Assembly: GCF_000158095.2 (NCBI RefSeq)
Contig: NZ_CM011002.1
Coordinates: 3,443,203 to 3,507,202 of the forward strand
Source of the DNA: Roseibium alexandrii DFL-11
GTDB taxonomy: Bacteria > Pseudomonadota > Alphaproteobacteria > Rhizobiales > Stappiaceae
Direction of reading: 5' to 3'
Length of the DNA: 64,000 bases
Numbering within the stretch: the first letter of the stretch is position 1; each line of letters opens with the position of its first letter. Below, one piece after another: positions 28,343 through 38,436 of the stretch. The translations under genes were made by a program, and so were the position numbers. Below the pieces are notes generated by a model. That model saw only the letters and a program-made list of their open reading frames with translations, searched no databases and was not told the DNA's origin.

Positions 28343-29737
28343 CTATTCAGCCAACTCATCCTCGATCAGGTTCGCCGCCACCAATCCGGTCAGGTACGCG
28401 CCATGGGTCGTGCCATGAAAATCAAAGGTCGCGTGTTCGCCGGCGAACAGGATGGTGTTGGCAACAGGCTTTGCAAAACGGTCAAAATCGGCCGGCGTGT
28501 TTCCGACGGCCGAATAGGAATACGCGCCGAACGTGTGCGGGTCCTCCGACCAGCGCGTCACCAGATGGCCAGTGGGCTCGGGAATGTCCTCACCGAACAT
28601 CGCGCGGAGCGCACCCATGCAATCTGCGATCATATCTGGATCGCTCATTGCCTCGGCAACGAACGGATAATCGCCAACGCTCACCCCCAGCAGGATGTTT
28701 TCAGGGCTGAAAGTGCGGTAATTAAGAAAGTAGTTCCAGCGCCCTTTTGGCTCGCTCATGTAGCCGAGATACTGAATGTCTTCGGGCCAGAATGGCCGGT
28801 CGAACTTCAGCGCCAGTTTGGTGACACTTCCGAAGCCAATTTCGTTGATGCTTTTCTGATGCGCCTTGGGAAGGGGCGGATCGAACGAGATCGCTCCCTT
28901 CTTGAGAACTCCCAGGGGCACGGTGCAGATCACGAAATAGGATTCAAATGTTCCTGTTGACGTGTAGACGGCTGCCCCATCGCCTTCTTCGTATTCAATC
29001 GCTTCAACAACCGTATCAAAACGAACGTCCAGACCGTCCGCAAGGCTCTTTGGGATCTGGTCGTAACCCTTTGTCAGGATAACATCAGCCCCGTCATATT
29101 CATCGTCCTCGTCGAAATAGTAGGCGGACAGTTTTTCAATCGGACCGCCGGTCGAGAACTCTGTATAGGCACTCATCATCCAGCGAAGCACCGGATCTTG
29201 CAGGCTGTCTTGGGAAACCCGGCGAATGGCCTCCGACAGTGACTGATCATTGTCGAACGTGTCGTCAACGCGCTTGTAAAGCCGCATCAGATCCCGGTAC
29301 TTGGAATTTATCTCAGATCTCGGAACAGCAGCGCCACCTTGGGCAAAAACCTGATAGCTTTCGTCCGATGTGACGTAAGTCGGCGCGTCGATCTCATCTG
29401 CCATTTTTGAAACCGGGTTTCCGTCTGGCTTGTGGATCCAGCCGGCACCGACCTCAAATGGCGCGCCCAAAGACCAATCTGTCCGGATCCGCCCGCCTAC
29501 GGCAGACGTCGCCTCCAGGACAACAACGGCGTATCCAAGGTCCTGGAGTCGCCTTGCTGCAGCGAGGCCTGCAATCCCGGCCCCAATCACAATGACATCG
29601 AAGTCGTCGTTTTGGGCTTTCGCTAAGCTTGCATTCAAAAACGGGGCAGTTAGCGCCGCAGCTGCACCTGTTTTCAGCACCTGGCGCCGCGTTGCCCGCC
29701 CGCGAGTATCTGTAAAGATCTTCCGCCCGCGTTTCAT
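28343..29737 (-). CDS. Tat-exported flavin monoamine oxidase family protein
   Basis: 464 residues. A twin-arginine signal (RATRRQVLKTGAAAALTAPF) precedes the FAD-binding GxGxxG in VIVIGAGIAGLAAARRLQDLG. VLEATSAVGGRIRTDW is the GG/GGR FAD motif. The C-terminal ILFAGEHATFDFHGTTHGAYLTGLVAA is the amine oxidase FAD-contact segment. Family members oxidise amines or polyamines, producing hydrogen peroxide. The substrate is unknown. It sits between truB and rpsO, where most relatives have nothing. Confidence 0.9.
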   Translation of the reverse strand: MKRGRKIFTDTRGRATRRQVLKTGAAAALTAPFLNASLAKAQNDDFDVIVIGAGIAGLAAARRLQDLGYAVVVLEATSAVGGRIRTDWSLGAPFEVGAGWIHKPDGNPVSKMADEIDAPTYVTSDESYQVFAQGGAAVPRSEINSKYRDLMRLYKRVDDTFDNDQSLSEAIRRVSQDSLQDPVLRWMMSAYTEFSTGGPIEKLSAYYFDEDDEYDGADVILTKGYDQIPKSLADGLDVRFDTVVEAIEYEEGDGAAVYTSTGTFESYFVICTVPLGVLKKGAISFDPPLPKAHQKSINEIGFGSVTKLALKFDRPFWPEDIQYLGYMSEPKGRWNYFLNYRTFSPENILLGVSVGDYPFVAEAMSDPDMIADCMGALRAMFGEDIPEPTGHLVTRWSEDPHTFGAYSYSAVGNTPADFDRFAKPVANTILFAGEHATFDFHGTTHGAYLTGLVAANLIEDELAE

Positions 29738-29826
29738 AATGCCGCCCCACCCAGTCGTTGCCGTTCGTATCTAGGCATCATGGCACGGCTGGACCGAAAC
29801 GTCAGGCAGAGATCGCGGGTTCGGCC

Positions 29827-30771
29827 CTAAAGATGAAACACCCGGCTTGGCTGAAAGCGGCCCTTTTCGATCGCACCGATAGCGACGGGAACACTTGCGT
29901 GGCTGGCAAAGGCGATATCACAGTTCAATGGGGCGTCCCGGCCACGCAGAAGCACAGCCATCCCCTTTTTGATCTTGGCTGCATCGTCATCCGAGACGGT
30001 GACTTCGACCAACTCATCCATCGCCTCGCGCACTGGCAAGACAAATTCTTCGACAAGGTCATCGACACCCGCCCCCTCGTCAAGCTCTTCTGCCATCTGA
30101 ATGATTTCGTTGAGCTCGACCAGTTCCTCTTCGCCAAACGGACCAACAAGCAAACGGCGCAGTTCGGTCACGTGGCCGCGTGTGCCAAGACGCCGGCCAA
30201 TGTCCCGGGCCAACGCCCGCACATAAGTGCCTTTACCGCACTCCGCCTCAAAAACAGCGCGGTTCTCATCCGGGCACTCAACAAGGTCGAGCCGGTGCAT
30301 ATCAATCGGACGGGCTTCCAATTCGACCTCTTCACCGTCACGGGCCAGATCATAGGCCCGCTCGCCTGCGACCTTGATCGCGGAAAATTTCGGCGGAACC
30401 TGCATGATTTCGCCGACGAATTCCGGCAGTACGGCTTTGATCGCGGCTGCATCTGGACGCACATCCGATGTTGCAACGACCTCGCCTTCGGTGTCGTCGG
30501 TATTGGTTTCCGCGCCCCAAGTCACCTCGAACCGGTAAACCTTGCGCCCGTCCATCACAAAGGGAACGGTCTTGGTTGCTTCCCCGAAGGCCACCGGCAG
30601 AAGGCCAGATGCCCGCGGATCCAGGGTGCCGGCATGACCGACCTTTTGCGGTGAAAAGATCCGCTTGATCTTGCCGAGGGCCTCGTTGGACGTGATGCCG
30701 TAAGGCTTGTCCAGCACAAGCCAACCATTGATCGTGTTCTTTTTTCTTTTGAATTGCTGTTTGCGGGCCAT
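29827..30771 (-). CDS. truB: tRNA pseudouridine-55 synthase
   Basis: 314 residues. The catalytic Asp lies in VGHAGTLDPRASGLLPVAFGEATK. INGWLVLDKPYGITSNEALGKIKRIF and VPPKFSAIKVAGERAYDLAR are TruB features. The C-terminus has a PUA-like extension. It makes Psi55 in tRNA. The ATG at 30771 (MARKQQFKRKKN) is preferred over a TTG at 30786. rbfA is about 230 bases upstream. Confidence 0.96.
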   Translation of the reverse strand: MARKQQFKRKKNTINGWLVLDKPYGITSNEALGKIKRIFSPQKVGHAGTLDPRASGLLPVAFGEATKTVPFVMDGRKVYRFEVTWGAETNTDDTEGEVVATSDVRPDAAAIKAVLPEFVGEIMQVPPKFSAIKVAGERAYDLARDGEEVELEARPIDMHRLDLVECPDENRAVFEAECGKGTYVRALARDIGRRLGTRGHVTELRRLLVGPFGEEELVELNEIIQMAEELDEGAGVDDLVEEFVLPVREAMDELVEVTVSDDDAAKIKKGMAVLLRGRDAPLNCDIAFASHASVPVAIGAIEKGRFQPSRVFHL

Positions 30772-30838
30772 ATGCGGTTTCGTCAAATGTTTCAGATTGT
30801 GGCTGGATAAAAGATCTACCTCATTGGCCCCGCTGTTG

Positions 30839-30870
30839 CGTCATGCCAGGACCCGATCCGGGTATCCATC
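30839..30870 (-). repeat. Degenerate palindromic intergenic repeat, copy 4
   Basis: The plus strand reads CGTCATGCCAGGACCCGATC then CGGGTATCCATC. It resembles the inverse of the recR-ybaB copies, with CGTCAT/ATCCA ends and a GC-rich centre, but has more mismatches. It lies between truB and rbfA. Confidence 0.5.
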
Positions 30871-31001
30871 CGTTACTTCATCGGTCCGGCAGAGCTTCGC
30901 TCATGCCCTGGTCATGGTCTGGCCAACCGGGAAAACCCGGAAAGACGGCCGGGACAACACTGTCTCTCACAAGAAAGCAGAAAGACTATCGCTTGCGGTA
31001 A

Positions 31002-31415
31002 TCACTTTTCGTCTTCGGCGTCCGGATCCAGATCCCGTGCAACATCTGGAGAATGCAGAAGTGTGCCGATGCGGTCGTCATCGTCAAAGCGCGTATCTAG
31101 TACAAAACGCAGATCCGGCATGTATTTCATTGTCAGCCTGCGGGAGACTTGACCCCGGAGATATTTGGCGCTCCGGTTCAGGGCCTTTTCGACCTTTTCA
31201 GCATTCGCCCCCCCCAGCGGCATCACGAGACACGTCGCCAGTCGCAGATCCGGTGTCATGCGGACTTCCGGGATCGTGATGATGACGCCGTCAAGGTCCG
31301 GATCGGAAAACCGGCCGCGTGTGAAAATGTCGGACAGCTCCTTACGAACCGTTTCACCCACCTTCAGCTGGCGCTGCGATGGTCCCTGACTGTCCTGTCC
31401 AGATTGTTTCGCCAT
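31002..31415 (-). CDS. rbfA: Ribosome-binding factor A
   Basis: 137 residues from MAKQSGQDS. RQLKVGETVRKELSDIFTRG, VIITIPEVRMTPDLRLATCLVMPLG and LRFVLDTRFDDDDRIGTLL are typical of RbfA, with a C-terminal acidic tail (DLDPDAEDEK). It helps late 30S maturation. A longer frame adds Arg-rich N-terminal residues with no homology and is rejected. Confidence 0.95.
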   Translation of the reverse strand: MAKQSGQDSQGPSQRQLKVGETVRKELSDIFTRGRFSDPDLDGVIITIPEVRMTPDLRLATCLVMPLGGANAEKVEKALNRSAKYLRGQVSRRLTMKYMPDLRFVLDTRFDDDDRIGTLLHSPDVARDLDPDAEDEK

Positions 31416-31513
31416 ATCAATTCCTAACGAGCCGTCCAGGCTCCAAATGCAAGGGCGCCGGCGTGACCTTGAAGTCCCGCCGGCGCGCATCTCTTCCAAT
31501 CAGTACCCGGCGA

Positions 31514-34252
31514 TCAGAGCGTACGTTTGATGTGCTCGACGCGGAAACACTCGATAACATCGCCTGGGCGCATGTCCTGGTACTTGGTGAAGTTCATGCC
31601 GCATTCCTGACCGGATTCGACAGACTTGACCTCGTCCTTGAAGCGCTTGAGCGTGCCCAGCTCGCCTTCGTGGATGACCACGTCGTCGCGGATGAGGCGG
31701 ACTTGCGCGCCGCGCTCCACAACGCCTTCGGTTACCAGACAGCCCGCAACCTTGCCGACCTTGGAGATGTGGAAGATCTCTTTGATCTCCGCATTGCCAA
31801 GGAACGTCTCGCGGCGCTCTGGCGACAGAAGGCCGGACATGGCTGCTTTAATGTCGTCGACGAGATCGTAAATCACGTTGTAGTAACGGATCTCGATGCC
31901 GTCGCGCTGAGCCGCTTCGCGGGCCTGCTTGTTCGCACGCACGTTGAAGCCGAGGATCGGCGCTTTGGATGCCGCCGCCAGCGTGATGTCGCTTTCCGTA
32001 ATGCCGCCCACACCGGACAGCAGGATGCGAGCCCCAACTTCGTCGGTTCCAAGCTCGTTCAACGCATGTGCAATGGCCTCTGCGGACCCCTGCACGTCGG
32101 CTTTCAGAACCAGCGGGAACTCTTTGCGGCCAGTTTCCTGCAGACGGTTCATCATTTGCTCGAGCGAGCCACGTGTACCGGATGCCACGACAGATGCCTT
32201 TTCGCGGATCTGGCGCTGACGGTAGTCGGTGATCTCACGGGCGCGGGCTTCGTTTTCAACCACTGCAACCATGTCACCGGCAGCCGGCGTTCCCTGGAAG
32301 CCAAGGACCTCGACCGGTTTCGCCGGGCCAGCTTCGCTGACCTGCTTGCCATTTTCGTCAAGCATCGCGCGGACACGGCCCCACTCGGAACCAGCAACAA
32401 GAATGTCGCCCGGCTTGAGGGTACCTTTCTGCACCAACACGGTCGCAACCGGACCCCGGCCACGATCGAGCTGTGCTTCGATGACGATACCTTCTGCGGT
32501 CCGATCCGGGTTGGCCTGAAGTTCAAGAACTTCAGACTGCAAAAGGATCATTTCCAGAAGTTTATCAAGGTTCTGGCCAGATTTTGCCGAAACCTCAACA
32601 TCAATGACGTCACCACCCATGGATTCCGTCACCAACTCTTCGCTGAGAAGCTCGGTCCGAACCCGGTTCGGATCGGCACCCGGCTTGTCCATCTTGTTGA
32701 TGGCGATAATGATCGGCACATCCGCTGCCTTGGCGTGCGCGATCGCTTCCTTGGTTTGCGGCATGACACCATCGTCGGCGGCAACCACCAGGATCACGAT
32801 GTCAGTCGACTTCGCTCCGCGGGCACGCATCTGGCTGAATGCCGCGTGGCCCGGGGTATCGATGAAGGTTATCTTGTTGCCGTCTTGCTCGACCTGATAG
32901 GCGCCGATGTGCTGGGTGATGCCACCGGCTTCACCGGTTGCCACTTTGGCCTTACGGACAGCATCCAGAAGCGATGTCTTCCCGTGGTCAACGTGGCCCA
33001 TGATGGTCACGACCGGCGGACGTGCCTGCAAGGCACCCTTATCGTCGTCCGAAGAGAAGAGGCCTTCTTCAACATCCGCTTCAGAAACACGTTTTACCGT
33101 GTGGCCCATTTCTTCGGCGATCAGCTCTGCAGTATCAGCGTCGATCACATCATTGATCTTAAGCATTTGGCCTTGCTTCATCAGAAGCTTGATCACATCA
33201 ACGGCCCGCTCTGACATACGGTTGGCCAGTTCCTGAATGGTGATCGCTTCCGGAAGCGTGACTTCCCGCATGACCTTTTCGCGAACAACCTGTTGCTGGC
33301 CGCGCTTTGCCTTTTCCTGACGGCGGCGCATGGACGCAAGAGACCGTGTGCGCTGGCCATCGTGACCACCAGTCGCGGCAGAGATCGTCAGTTTCGAACG
33401 GCGCCGATCGTCGCCACCCTTCGGACGGGCCGGGGCCGGAGCCGGAGCCTGTTTGGGACGCTTAACCGCACGCAGGTTTTTGTTGGCTGCGCCGCGATCA
33501 TCAGCGCTTGCAGCCGGCCGCTCGTCCGGTTTCGGGCTGGCCGGAGTCTCTGTCTTGCGGCGGCCCATGTCGTTCAGGTTCCGCGGCTTGCTGTCGTCGC
33601 GGCCAGGCGCCTTGCGAACTTCGCGGCGTGGAGCTGGACGCTCTTGCGGCGCTGCCTTTGCGGCAGGCGCTTCAGCCGAAGCTTTTTCTGCTTTCGGAGC
33701 TGCAACAGACTTGGTTTGTTCAGCAGCTGCTTTAGCTTCTTCAGCTTCGCGTTTTTGACGCTCTTCGGCTTCCGCCTTGGCGCGAACTTCTTCTTCCTGC
33801 TTGCGCTGAACTTCAGCGGTGGCACGGCGCTTGGCCTCTTCCTCGCGGAGCTTGGCTTCTTCGACCTCGCGCTCCTTGGCCATCAGCAGTGCAGCCTGAC
33901 GCGCTTTCGCTTCTTCAGGCGTCAGCGTGCGCAGCACATTACCATTGCCTTTTTGCCGCTGACCGCCACCTGGCTTGCGCCCTTGGCGGGCAGCCGGTAC
34001 GTCCGGCTTGCGCGGCGGTACCTCAGAAGGTGTGTCGAGGCGTTGCGTCACCGGTGCCGGAGCTTCGGGTTTCGGCTCCTGACCCGGCAAAACGACACGC
34101 TTGCGCTTTTTCTCCACGACGACGGCTTTCGACCGGCCATGCGAGAAGGACTGGCGAACCGTTCCTGAATCGCCACCACCGCTCTTGAGGCCAAGCGTCT
34201 TGCCACGCTCAACGCTGATTGTTTTGTCGCCCGGATTTTTCGTATCGCTCAT
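31514..34252 (-). CDS. infB: Translation initiation factor IF-2
   Basis: 912 residues from [10 protein letters not shown], with AAGG upstream. A long alphaproteobacterial N-terminal part contains a highly charged Ala/Glu/Lys/Arg region (about 130-200) likely to be coiled coil, then Ala/Pro-rich linker. The IF2_N domain is [29 protein letters not shown]. The G domain has [24 protein letters not shown] and [10 protein letters not shown]-terminal IF-2 domains follow. It brings initiator tRNA to the 30S subunit. rbfA follows closely. Confidence 0.98.
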   Translation of the reverse strand: MSDTKNPGDKTISVERGKTLGLKSGGGDSGTVRQSFSHGRSKAVVVEKKRKRVVLPGQEPKPEAPAPVTQRLDTPSEVPPRKPDVPAARQGRKPGGGQRQKGNGNVLRTLTPEEAKARQAALLMAKEREVEEAKLREEEAKRRATAEVQRKQEEEVRAKAEAEERQKREAEEAKAAAEQTKSVAAPKAEKASAEAPAAKAAPQERPAPRREVRKAPGRDDSKPRNLNDMGRRKTETPASPKPDERPAASADDRGAANKNLRAVKRPKQAPAPAPARPKGGDDRRRSKLTISAATGGHDGQRTRSLASMRRRQEKAKRGQQQVVREKVMREVTLPEAITIQELANRMSERAVDVIKLLMKQGQMLKINDVIDADTAELIAEEMGHTVKRVSEADVEEGLFSSDDDKGALQARPPVVTIMGHVDHGKTSLLDAVRKAKVATGEAGGITQHIGAYQVEQDGNKITFIDTPGHAAFSQMRARGAKSTDIVILVVAADDGVMPQTKEAIAHAKAADVPIIIAINKMDKPGADPNRVRTELLSEELVTESMGGDVIDVEVSAKSGQNLDKLLEMILLQSEVLELQANPDRTAEGIVIEAQLDRGRGPVATVLVQKGTLKPGDILVAGSEWGRVRAMLDENGKQVSEAGPAKPVEVLGFQGTPAAGDMVAVVENEARAREITDYRQRQIREKASVVASGTRGSLEQMMNRLQETGRKEFPLVLKADVQGSAEAIAHALNELGTDEVGARILLSGVGGITESDITLAAASKAPILGFNVRANKQAREAAQRDGIEIRYYNVIYDLVDDIKAAMSGLLSPERRETFLGNAEIKEIFHISKVGKVAGCLVTEGVVERGAQVRLIRDDVVIHEGELGTLKRFKDEVKSVESGQECGMNFTKYQDMRPGDVIECFRVEHIKRTL

Positions 34253-34281
34253 ATTGCCTTCAGTCCTGCGCAACCGCCCTG

Positions 34282-34917
34282 CTATGCGTTGCTCTTTTCG
34301 TCGTCTGCGACGGAATAGCCGCGAAAACGCTCCAAGTCACGTACCCGTGACAGGAAATTTTCGCTGGCTTGCCCCGCAAGCAGTGCAGCATGTATCACAT
34401 TTGACCGGCCCAATGCCAAATCCAATTGGTCCGATTCGAACAAACGGACGATTTGGCATCCATTTGCGTCTTCATTTCTACCCGCGGCCAATGCCGCCAG
34501 CTTCCGTACCCCGTCTTCTGCAGCATCCGAGGCATGGATAAGTCCTGCGACGGGATCCCGCCGCAAGGCTGCGTCAACTTTCGAATAACCGGTGATCAGC
34601 TCGCCGGCCTTGCGCGTCATGGAAAGCGCCTGAAGGGCACTCTTTTCCATGAGCGTATCGACTCGCTCGGCCAATCCAGGCTCGACGCTGACTTCGGTTT
34701 TGAAGCCCCGTCCAAACACTTTCTTCCGGTCTTTCTCGGCAACAGAGACGACATCGCTCGACGCTGTTACCCACACACCGCGCCCCGGCAGAACCCTTTT
34801 CAGATCCGGAACAACCTGACCCTCTGGATCAAGCACAAACCGGATCAGCGAACTGACGGGCTGAACCTTCCGGGTGACGGCGCACTGCCGTTCGGTTGGC
34901 TCATTCTTCCTTGGCAC
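34282..34917 (-). CDS. ylxR: YlxR-family RNA-binding protein fused to an L7Ae-like domain
   Basis: 211 residues. The first about 90 residues are the YlxR (DUF448) domain: [42 protein letters not shown]. The rest ([43 protein letters not shown]) looks like a ribosomal L7Ae/L30e domain, usually a separate gene (ylxQ) in Firmicutes. It probably binds RNA in translation or RNase P-linked roles. The start is GTG with GAGGAG 7 bases upstream. It lies between nusA and infB. Confidence 0.88.
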   Translation of the reverse strand: MPRKNEPTERQCAVTRKVQPVSSLIRFVLDPEGQVVPDLKRVLPGRGVWVTASSDVVSVAEKDRKKVFGRGFKTEVSVEPGLAERVDTLMEKSALQALSMTRKAGELITGYSKVDAALRRDPVAGLIHASDAAEDGVRKLAALAAGRNEDANGCQIVRLFESDQLDLALGRSNVIHAALLAGQASENFLSRVRDLERFRGYSVADDEKSNA

Positions 34918-35064
34918 GCTGCCACTCCTCTAGATCAACTATGCGCCCGATGCTCAGACCGTGACGCAAACCGCGTTGACCACTTTCAGTCTTGTTTGAA
35001 CGGCAGGCGCCATGGCTTTACCGCTCTTTCGAGGCGCATCGCCTCGCAAATACAGCTGACGGAG

Positions 35065-36717
35065 TTATCCGTTCAGGATCGCACCGGCCGGAGCTTCCTC
35101 AACAGTTTCCTCTTCAGCTTCGATCTCTTCCGATTCCGCTTCCTCGTCCGCCATTTGGGCAGCGAGTTCTTCTTCGGTAATCCAGCCGGCCGCCAGACGG
35201 GCTGCCATTACCATGTTTTCCGCATCGGCGCGGGAAACATCATATGCGGACAGCGCACCATCATACCGTTTGGTCTCGCCATCCTTGCGCTCGGTCCAAC
35301 CAACGAGATCGTCCGCAGCGCATCCGGCAAGGTCTTCCATCGTCTTGACGTCATCTTTGCCGAGAGCCACCAGCATAGCGCTTGTCAGGCCATCAATCGA
35401 GCGCAACTCGTCTAAAACGCCGAGTTCGATCCGCTCTTCATCGAGCTTTGCTTCCAGCTCATTCAGAAAGTCGCGGGCGCGCGCCTGGATTTCAACTGCC
35501 GTGTCATCGTCAAAACCTTCGATCATGGAGATTTCTTCGATCTCCACATAGGCGACTTCTTCAACAGAAGTGAACCCTTCGGTTGCCAGCAACTGACCAA
35601 CCATTTCATCCACATTGAGGGCATCCATGAACAGTTGAGACCGTTCCTGGAATTCCTTGCTGCGGCGCTCGGATTCTTCCTGCTCTGTCATGATGTCAAT
35701 CGCCCAGCCGGTCAACTGGGATGCCAGCCGAACATTCTGACCTCGGCGTCCGATCGCTAATGACAGTTGGTCATCCGGAACGACGACTTCAATACGCTCG
35801 GCATCTTCATCGAGAACAACCTTGGCAACTTCGGCCGGCTGCAGTGCGTTGACGATGAACGTCGCCGCCTCGTCATTCCATGGAATAATGTCGATCTTCT
35901 CGCCCTGCAGCTCGCCGACAACGGCCTGCACACGGGAACCACGCATACCCACACACGCACCAACCGGATCGATGGAGCTGTCTTTCGAGATCACAGCGAT
36001 CTTTGCGCGGGACCCCGGGTCACGAGCGACAGATTTGATCTCGATGACACCGTCATAGATTTCCGGGACTTCCTGGGCAAACAGCTTGGACATGAATTGC
36101 GGATGGGTCCGGGACAGAAAGATCTGCGGACCGCGTTGCTCGCGGCGTACATCATAAATGATTGCCCGGATGCGGTCGCCCGTGCGGAAAATTTCACGCG
36201 GGATCAGCTCATCGCGGCGAACAATTCCTTCGCCCCGGCCGAGATCGACAATGACGTTGCCGTATTCGGCCCGCTTGACAACCCCGTTGATTACTTCGCC
36301 AACACGGTCCTTGAATTCGTCATACTGACGATCACGCTCTGCTTCGCGAACCTTTTGAACGATAACCTGCTTTGCAGACTGAGCGGCAATGCGGCCGAAA
36401 TCCAGCGGCGGCAGCGGCTCAGCGATGAAGTCACCCACACCGGCTTCCGGATTGCGCGCTGCGGCATCGTCCAGGGAAATCTCAGTGGATACATTCTCGA
36501 CAGTTTCAACAACCTGAAGCAAACGCTGCAAACGGATATCGCCGGTTTTCGGATTGATCTCTGCGCGAACTTCCGTTTCCGTGCCATAGCGCGAGCGGGC
36601 TGCCTTCTGGATGGCATCTTCCATTGCATTGATGACGATCATCCGGTCGATCGACTTTTCCCGAGCAACTGCGTCCGCAATTTGCAGCAGTTCAAGCCGG
36701 TTTGCGCTGATTGCCAT
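35065..36717 (-). CDS. nusA: Transcription termination/antitermination protein NusA
   Basis: 550 residues from MAISANRLELLQIADAVAREK, with GGAG upstream. Domains are the N-terminal RNAP-binding region, S1 (EVINGVVKRAEYGNVIVDLGRGEGIVRRDELIP), two KH domains (VGACVGMRGSRVQAVVGELQGEKIDI; LAIGRRGQNVRLASQLTGWAIDI), and C-terminal HhH repeats ending in an acidic tail (EAESEEIEAEEETVEE). It controls pausing, termination and antitermination. It follows rimP by 65 bases. Confidence 0.98.
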   Translation of the reverse strand: MAISANRLELLQIADAVAREKSIDRMIVINAMEDAIQKAARSRYGTETEVRAEINPKTGDIRLQRLLQVVETVENVSTEISLDDAAARNPEAGVGDFIAEPLPPLDFGRIAAQSAKQVIVQKVREAERDRQYDEFKDRVGEVINGVVKRAEYGNVIVDLGRGEGIVRRDELIPREIFRTGDRIRAIIYDVRREQRGPQIFLSRTHPQFMSKLFAQEVPEIYDGVIEIKSVARDPGSRAKIAVISKDSSIDPVGACVGMRGSRVQAVVGELQGEKIDIIPWNDEAATFIVNALQPAEVAKVVLDEDAERIEVVVPDDQLSLAIGRRGQNVRLASQLTGWAIDIMTEQEESERRSKEFQERSQLFMDALNVDEMVGQLLATEGFTSVEEVAYVEIEEISMIEGFDDDTAVEIQARARDFLNELEAKLDEERIELGVLDELRSIDGLTSAMLVALGKDDVKTMEDLAGCAADDLVGWTERKDGETKRYDGALSAYDVSRADAENMVMAARLAAGWITEEELAAQMADEEAESEEIEAEEETVEEAPAGAILNG

Positions 36718-36782
36718 AATCCACTCCTCTTGCGCCAAGGGTCGGGTCGGGCGCGTTCATCCAAGTGCCAACGAGCTTAGGC

Positions 36783-37379
36783 TCAGTTCGGCGTGTTATC
36801 CTGTGTCAACTCATCGGCGCTCTCGCCGCGTGCGGCCAAGGCCGCTTTTTCAGCCTGAAGAGCTGCCGTAATCAAGTCATCGGTCAAGACCAGTTTGGCT
36901 TCGCCAATATCTTCCATCGGAAGCAGAACTGTATCCGCTTCACCTTCCGGAGCATCAGGCAAACGCATTTTTGCCGACACGCCTTCAACGCCGAGAAGCG
37001 TTCCGCGGAACCGCTTGCGGCCGTCTTGCATGACGTCCATCTCGACTTTCATTTCGTGACCAGCCCAGCGGTCAAAATCGCCAGCGCGCACCAGCGGCCG
37101 ATCGATGCCGGGAGACGATACTTCAAGGTGATACGCCCGGTTGATCGGATCTTCTACATCCAAAGCAGGCGATACAGCCCGGCTGATTGTTTCGCAATCA
37201 TCCACCGTCATGGTGCCGTCAGGGCGCTCGGCCATGATCTGCAGCGTGCATCCGTTTGCCGCGCTGATCCTGGTGCGCACGAGCCGGTAGCCGAGATCTT
37301 CAATAACCGGCTCAATAATTGCCGCAACACGGGCATCAAGCCCTTGTTCGGTGACAATTCTCGGTTCTTGGTCGCTCAA
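36783..37379 (-). CDS. rimP: Ribosome maturation factor RimP
   Basis: 198 residues. [51 protein letters not shown] and [23 protein letters not shown] are RimP core features. It acts in 30S assembly. The start is a TTG with GGAG 7 bases upstream. It is first in the nusA-infB operon. The C-terminus is longer than in E. coli, ending with a charged tail. Confidence 0.95.
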   Translation of the reverse strand: MSDQEPRIVTEQGLDARVAAIIEPVIEDLGYRLVRTRISAANGCTLQIMAERPDGTMTVDDCETISRAVSPALDVEDPINRAYHLEVSSPGIDRPLVRAGDFDRWAGHEMKVEMDVMQDGRKRFRGTLLGVEGVSAKMRLPDAPEGEADTVLLPMEDIGEAKLVLTDDLITAALQAEKAALAARGESADELTQDNTPN

Positions 37380-37495
37380 TACCCGGCTCCATTCTGCCAG
37401 TTTAAGGCAGTTTTGCTTCAGTTGGGCATCAAGCTTTGAGATGAACTCAGGCGCTGCCCGGCAAGATCACATTCAGTTTCCGGCATGGGTTAAGC

Positions 37496-37524
37496 AAAAA
37501 AGAGCGGGTCCCCGGCGGGCCCAC
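37496..37524 (-). terminator. Likely terminator after trmB
   Basis: Minus strand: GTGGG and CCCGC (with one G-U pair) close a GC-rich loop at 37504-37524, followed by a run of six T. It lies between trmB and rimP and would separate metK-trmB from the nus operon. The remaining sequence of this about 300-base gap holds a second stem (CCTCAA/TTGAGG) without a T run and no gene. Confidence 0.65.
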
Positions 37525-37676
37525 CCTCAAGAGCTCATATAAGCCGTTTGAGATGAAACACCGGCTGTATAACGCCAAACACCCCTCAAAGGCAAGAGGC
37601 TTGAGGTGAATGCTGGAAAAGAGTCTGTATTTGACCGGCAGCCACTGTTCCACCTGACACCGCGCCGGTACAGGCT

Positions 37677-38363
37677 TTACCGCCTTAAGAAGGTGAGATA
37701 CCGGCCAATGCGCCCCTCTCGGATTGCCTTGGCCTCATACCGCGTGCCGGGCCAACCTTCCCAAGGGGTTTTCCAGTCAGATGCGGTTTCCGCGGCCCAG
37801 TCAAAGGCCGGATGATCGCGGCAATGGCGTAGTGTCCAATCGACATACGTGTCGATGTCGCTGGCAAACCGGAATTCGGATCCCGGCTTCAATGCGCGCG
37901 CGTACCGATCAAGGTTCTGCGCATTGATAAAACGCCGCTTCCAATGGCGCTTCTTTGGCCAGGGATCCGGATAAAGCTGGTATGCAAGATCGAGCGAAGC
38001 TTCCGGCACCCAATCCAGAACATTGACCGCATCGTCGTCATAAAGCCGGACGTTTTGGAGGTTTTCATCCGTCACTGCAGCAACGGCTTTTGCCATGCTT
38101 CCAACAAACGGCTCAATGCCGATGAACCCGGTTTCCGGATTGGTCCGGGCCCGGTGCAACAAATGCTCACCGCCGCCGAAGCCCACCTCCAAACAGACGG
38201 ATGCAACCTCTGCCTTGAAGAGGTCCTTTAAATCTGCAGGCGGCTGTGCCGTAAGATCCAGAGAAAGCGCTGGAAGCACATCTGCCATAAGCGCTTCCCG
38301 GCGCGGGGTGAGCGGTTTGCCTTTCCGGCGTCCAAAAAAAGAACCTTCGTATCGATCATTCAT
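37677..38363 (-). CDS. trmB: tRNA (guanine-N7-)-methyltransferase
   Basis: 228 residues from MNDRYEGSFFGRRKGK. SAM motif I is CLEVGFGGGEHLLHRA, followed by FIGIEPFVGSMAKAV. YQLYPDPWPKKRHWKRRFI is the TrmB tRNA-contact signature, and RFASDIDTYVDW comes next. It makes m7G46 in tRNA. It follows metK by about 70 bases. A nine-residue longer frame upstream is less likely. Confidence 0.96.
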   Translation of the reverse strand: MNDRYEGSFFGRRKGKPLTPRREALMADVLPALSLDLTAQPPADLKDLFKAEVASVCLEVGFGGGEHLLHRARTNPETGFIGIEPFVGSMAKAVAAVTDENLQNVRLYDDDAVNVLDWVPEASLDLAYQLYPDPWPKKRHWKRRFINAQNLDRYARALKPGSEFRFASDIDTYVDWTLRHCRDHPAFDWAAETASDWKTPWEGWPGTRYEAKAIREGRIGRYLTFLRR

Positions 38364-38436
38364 TGCTTCAAACCAAATCGCCGGCCTCAACGGCCGGCGA
38401 TCATTATTCTGATGAGTGGACCTTTATGGGTCCGGC

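Noticed and set aside
31379..33214. 611-codon plus-strand open frame opposite infB
   Set aside because: It is antisense to a clear infB gene, has no recognisable domain and reflects codon bias; its translation is rich in His/Arg/Leu as expected for a shadow.
35767..36780. 337-codon plus-strand open frame opposite nusA
   Set aside because: Antisense shadow of nusA with no homology.
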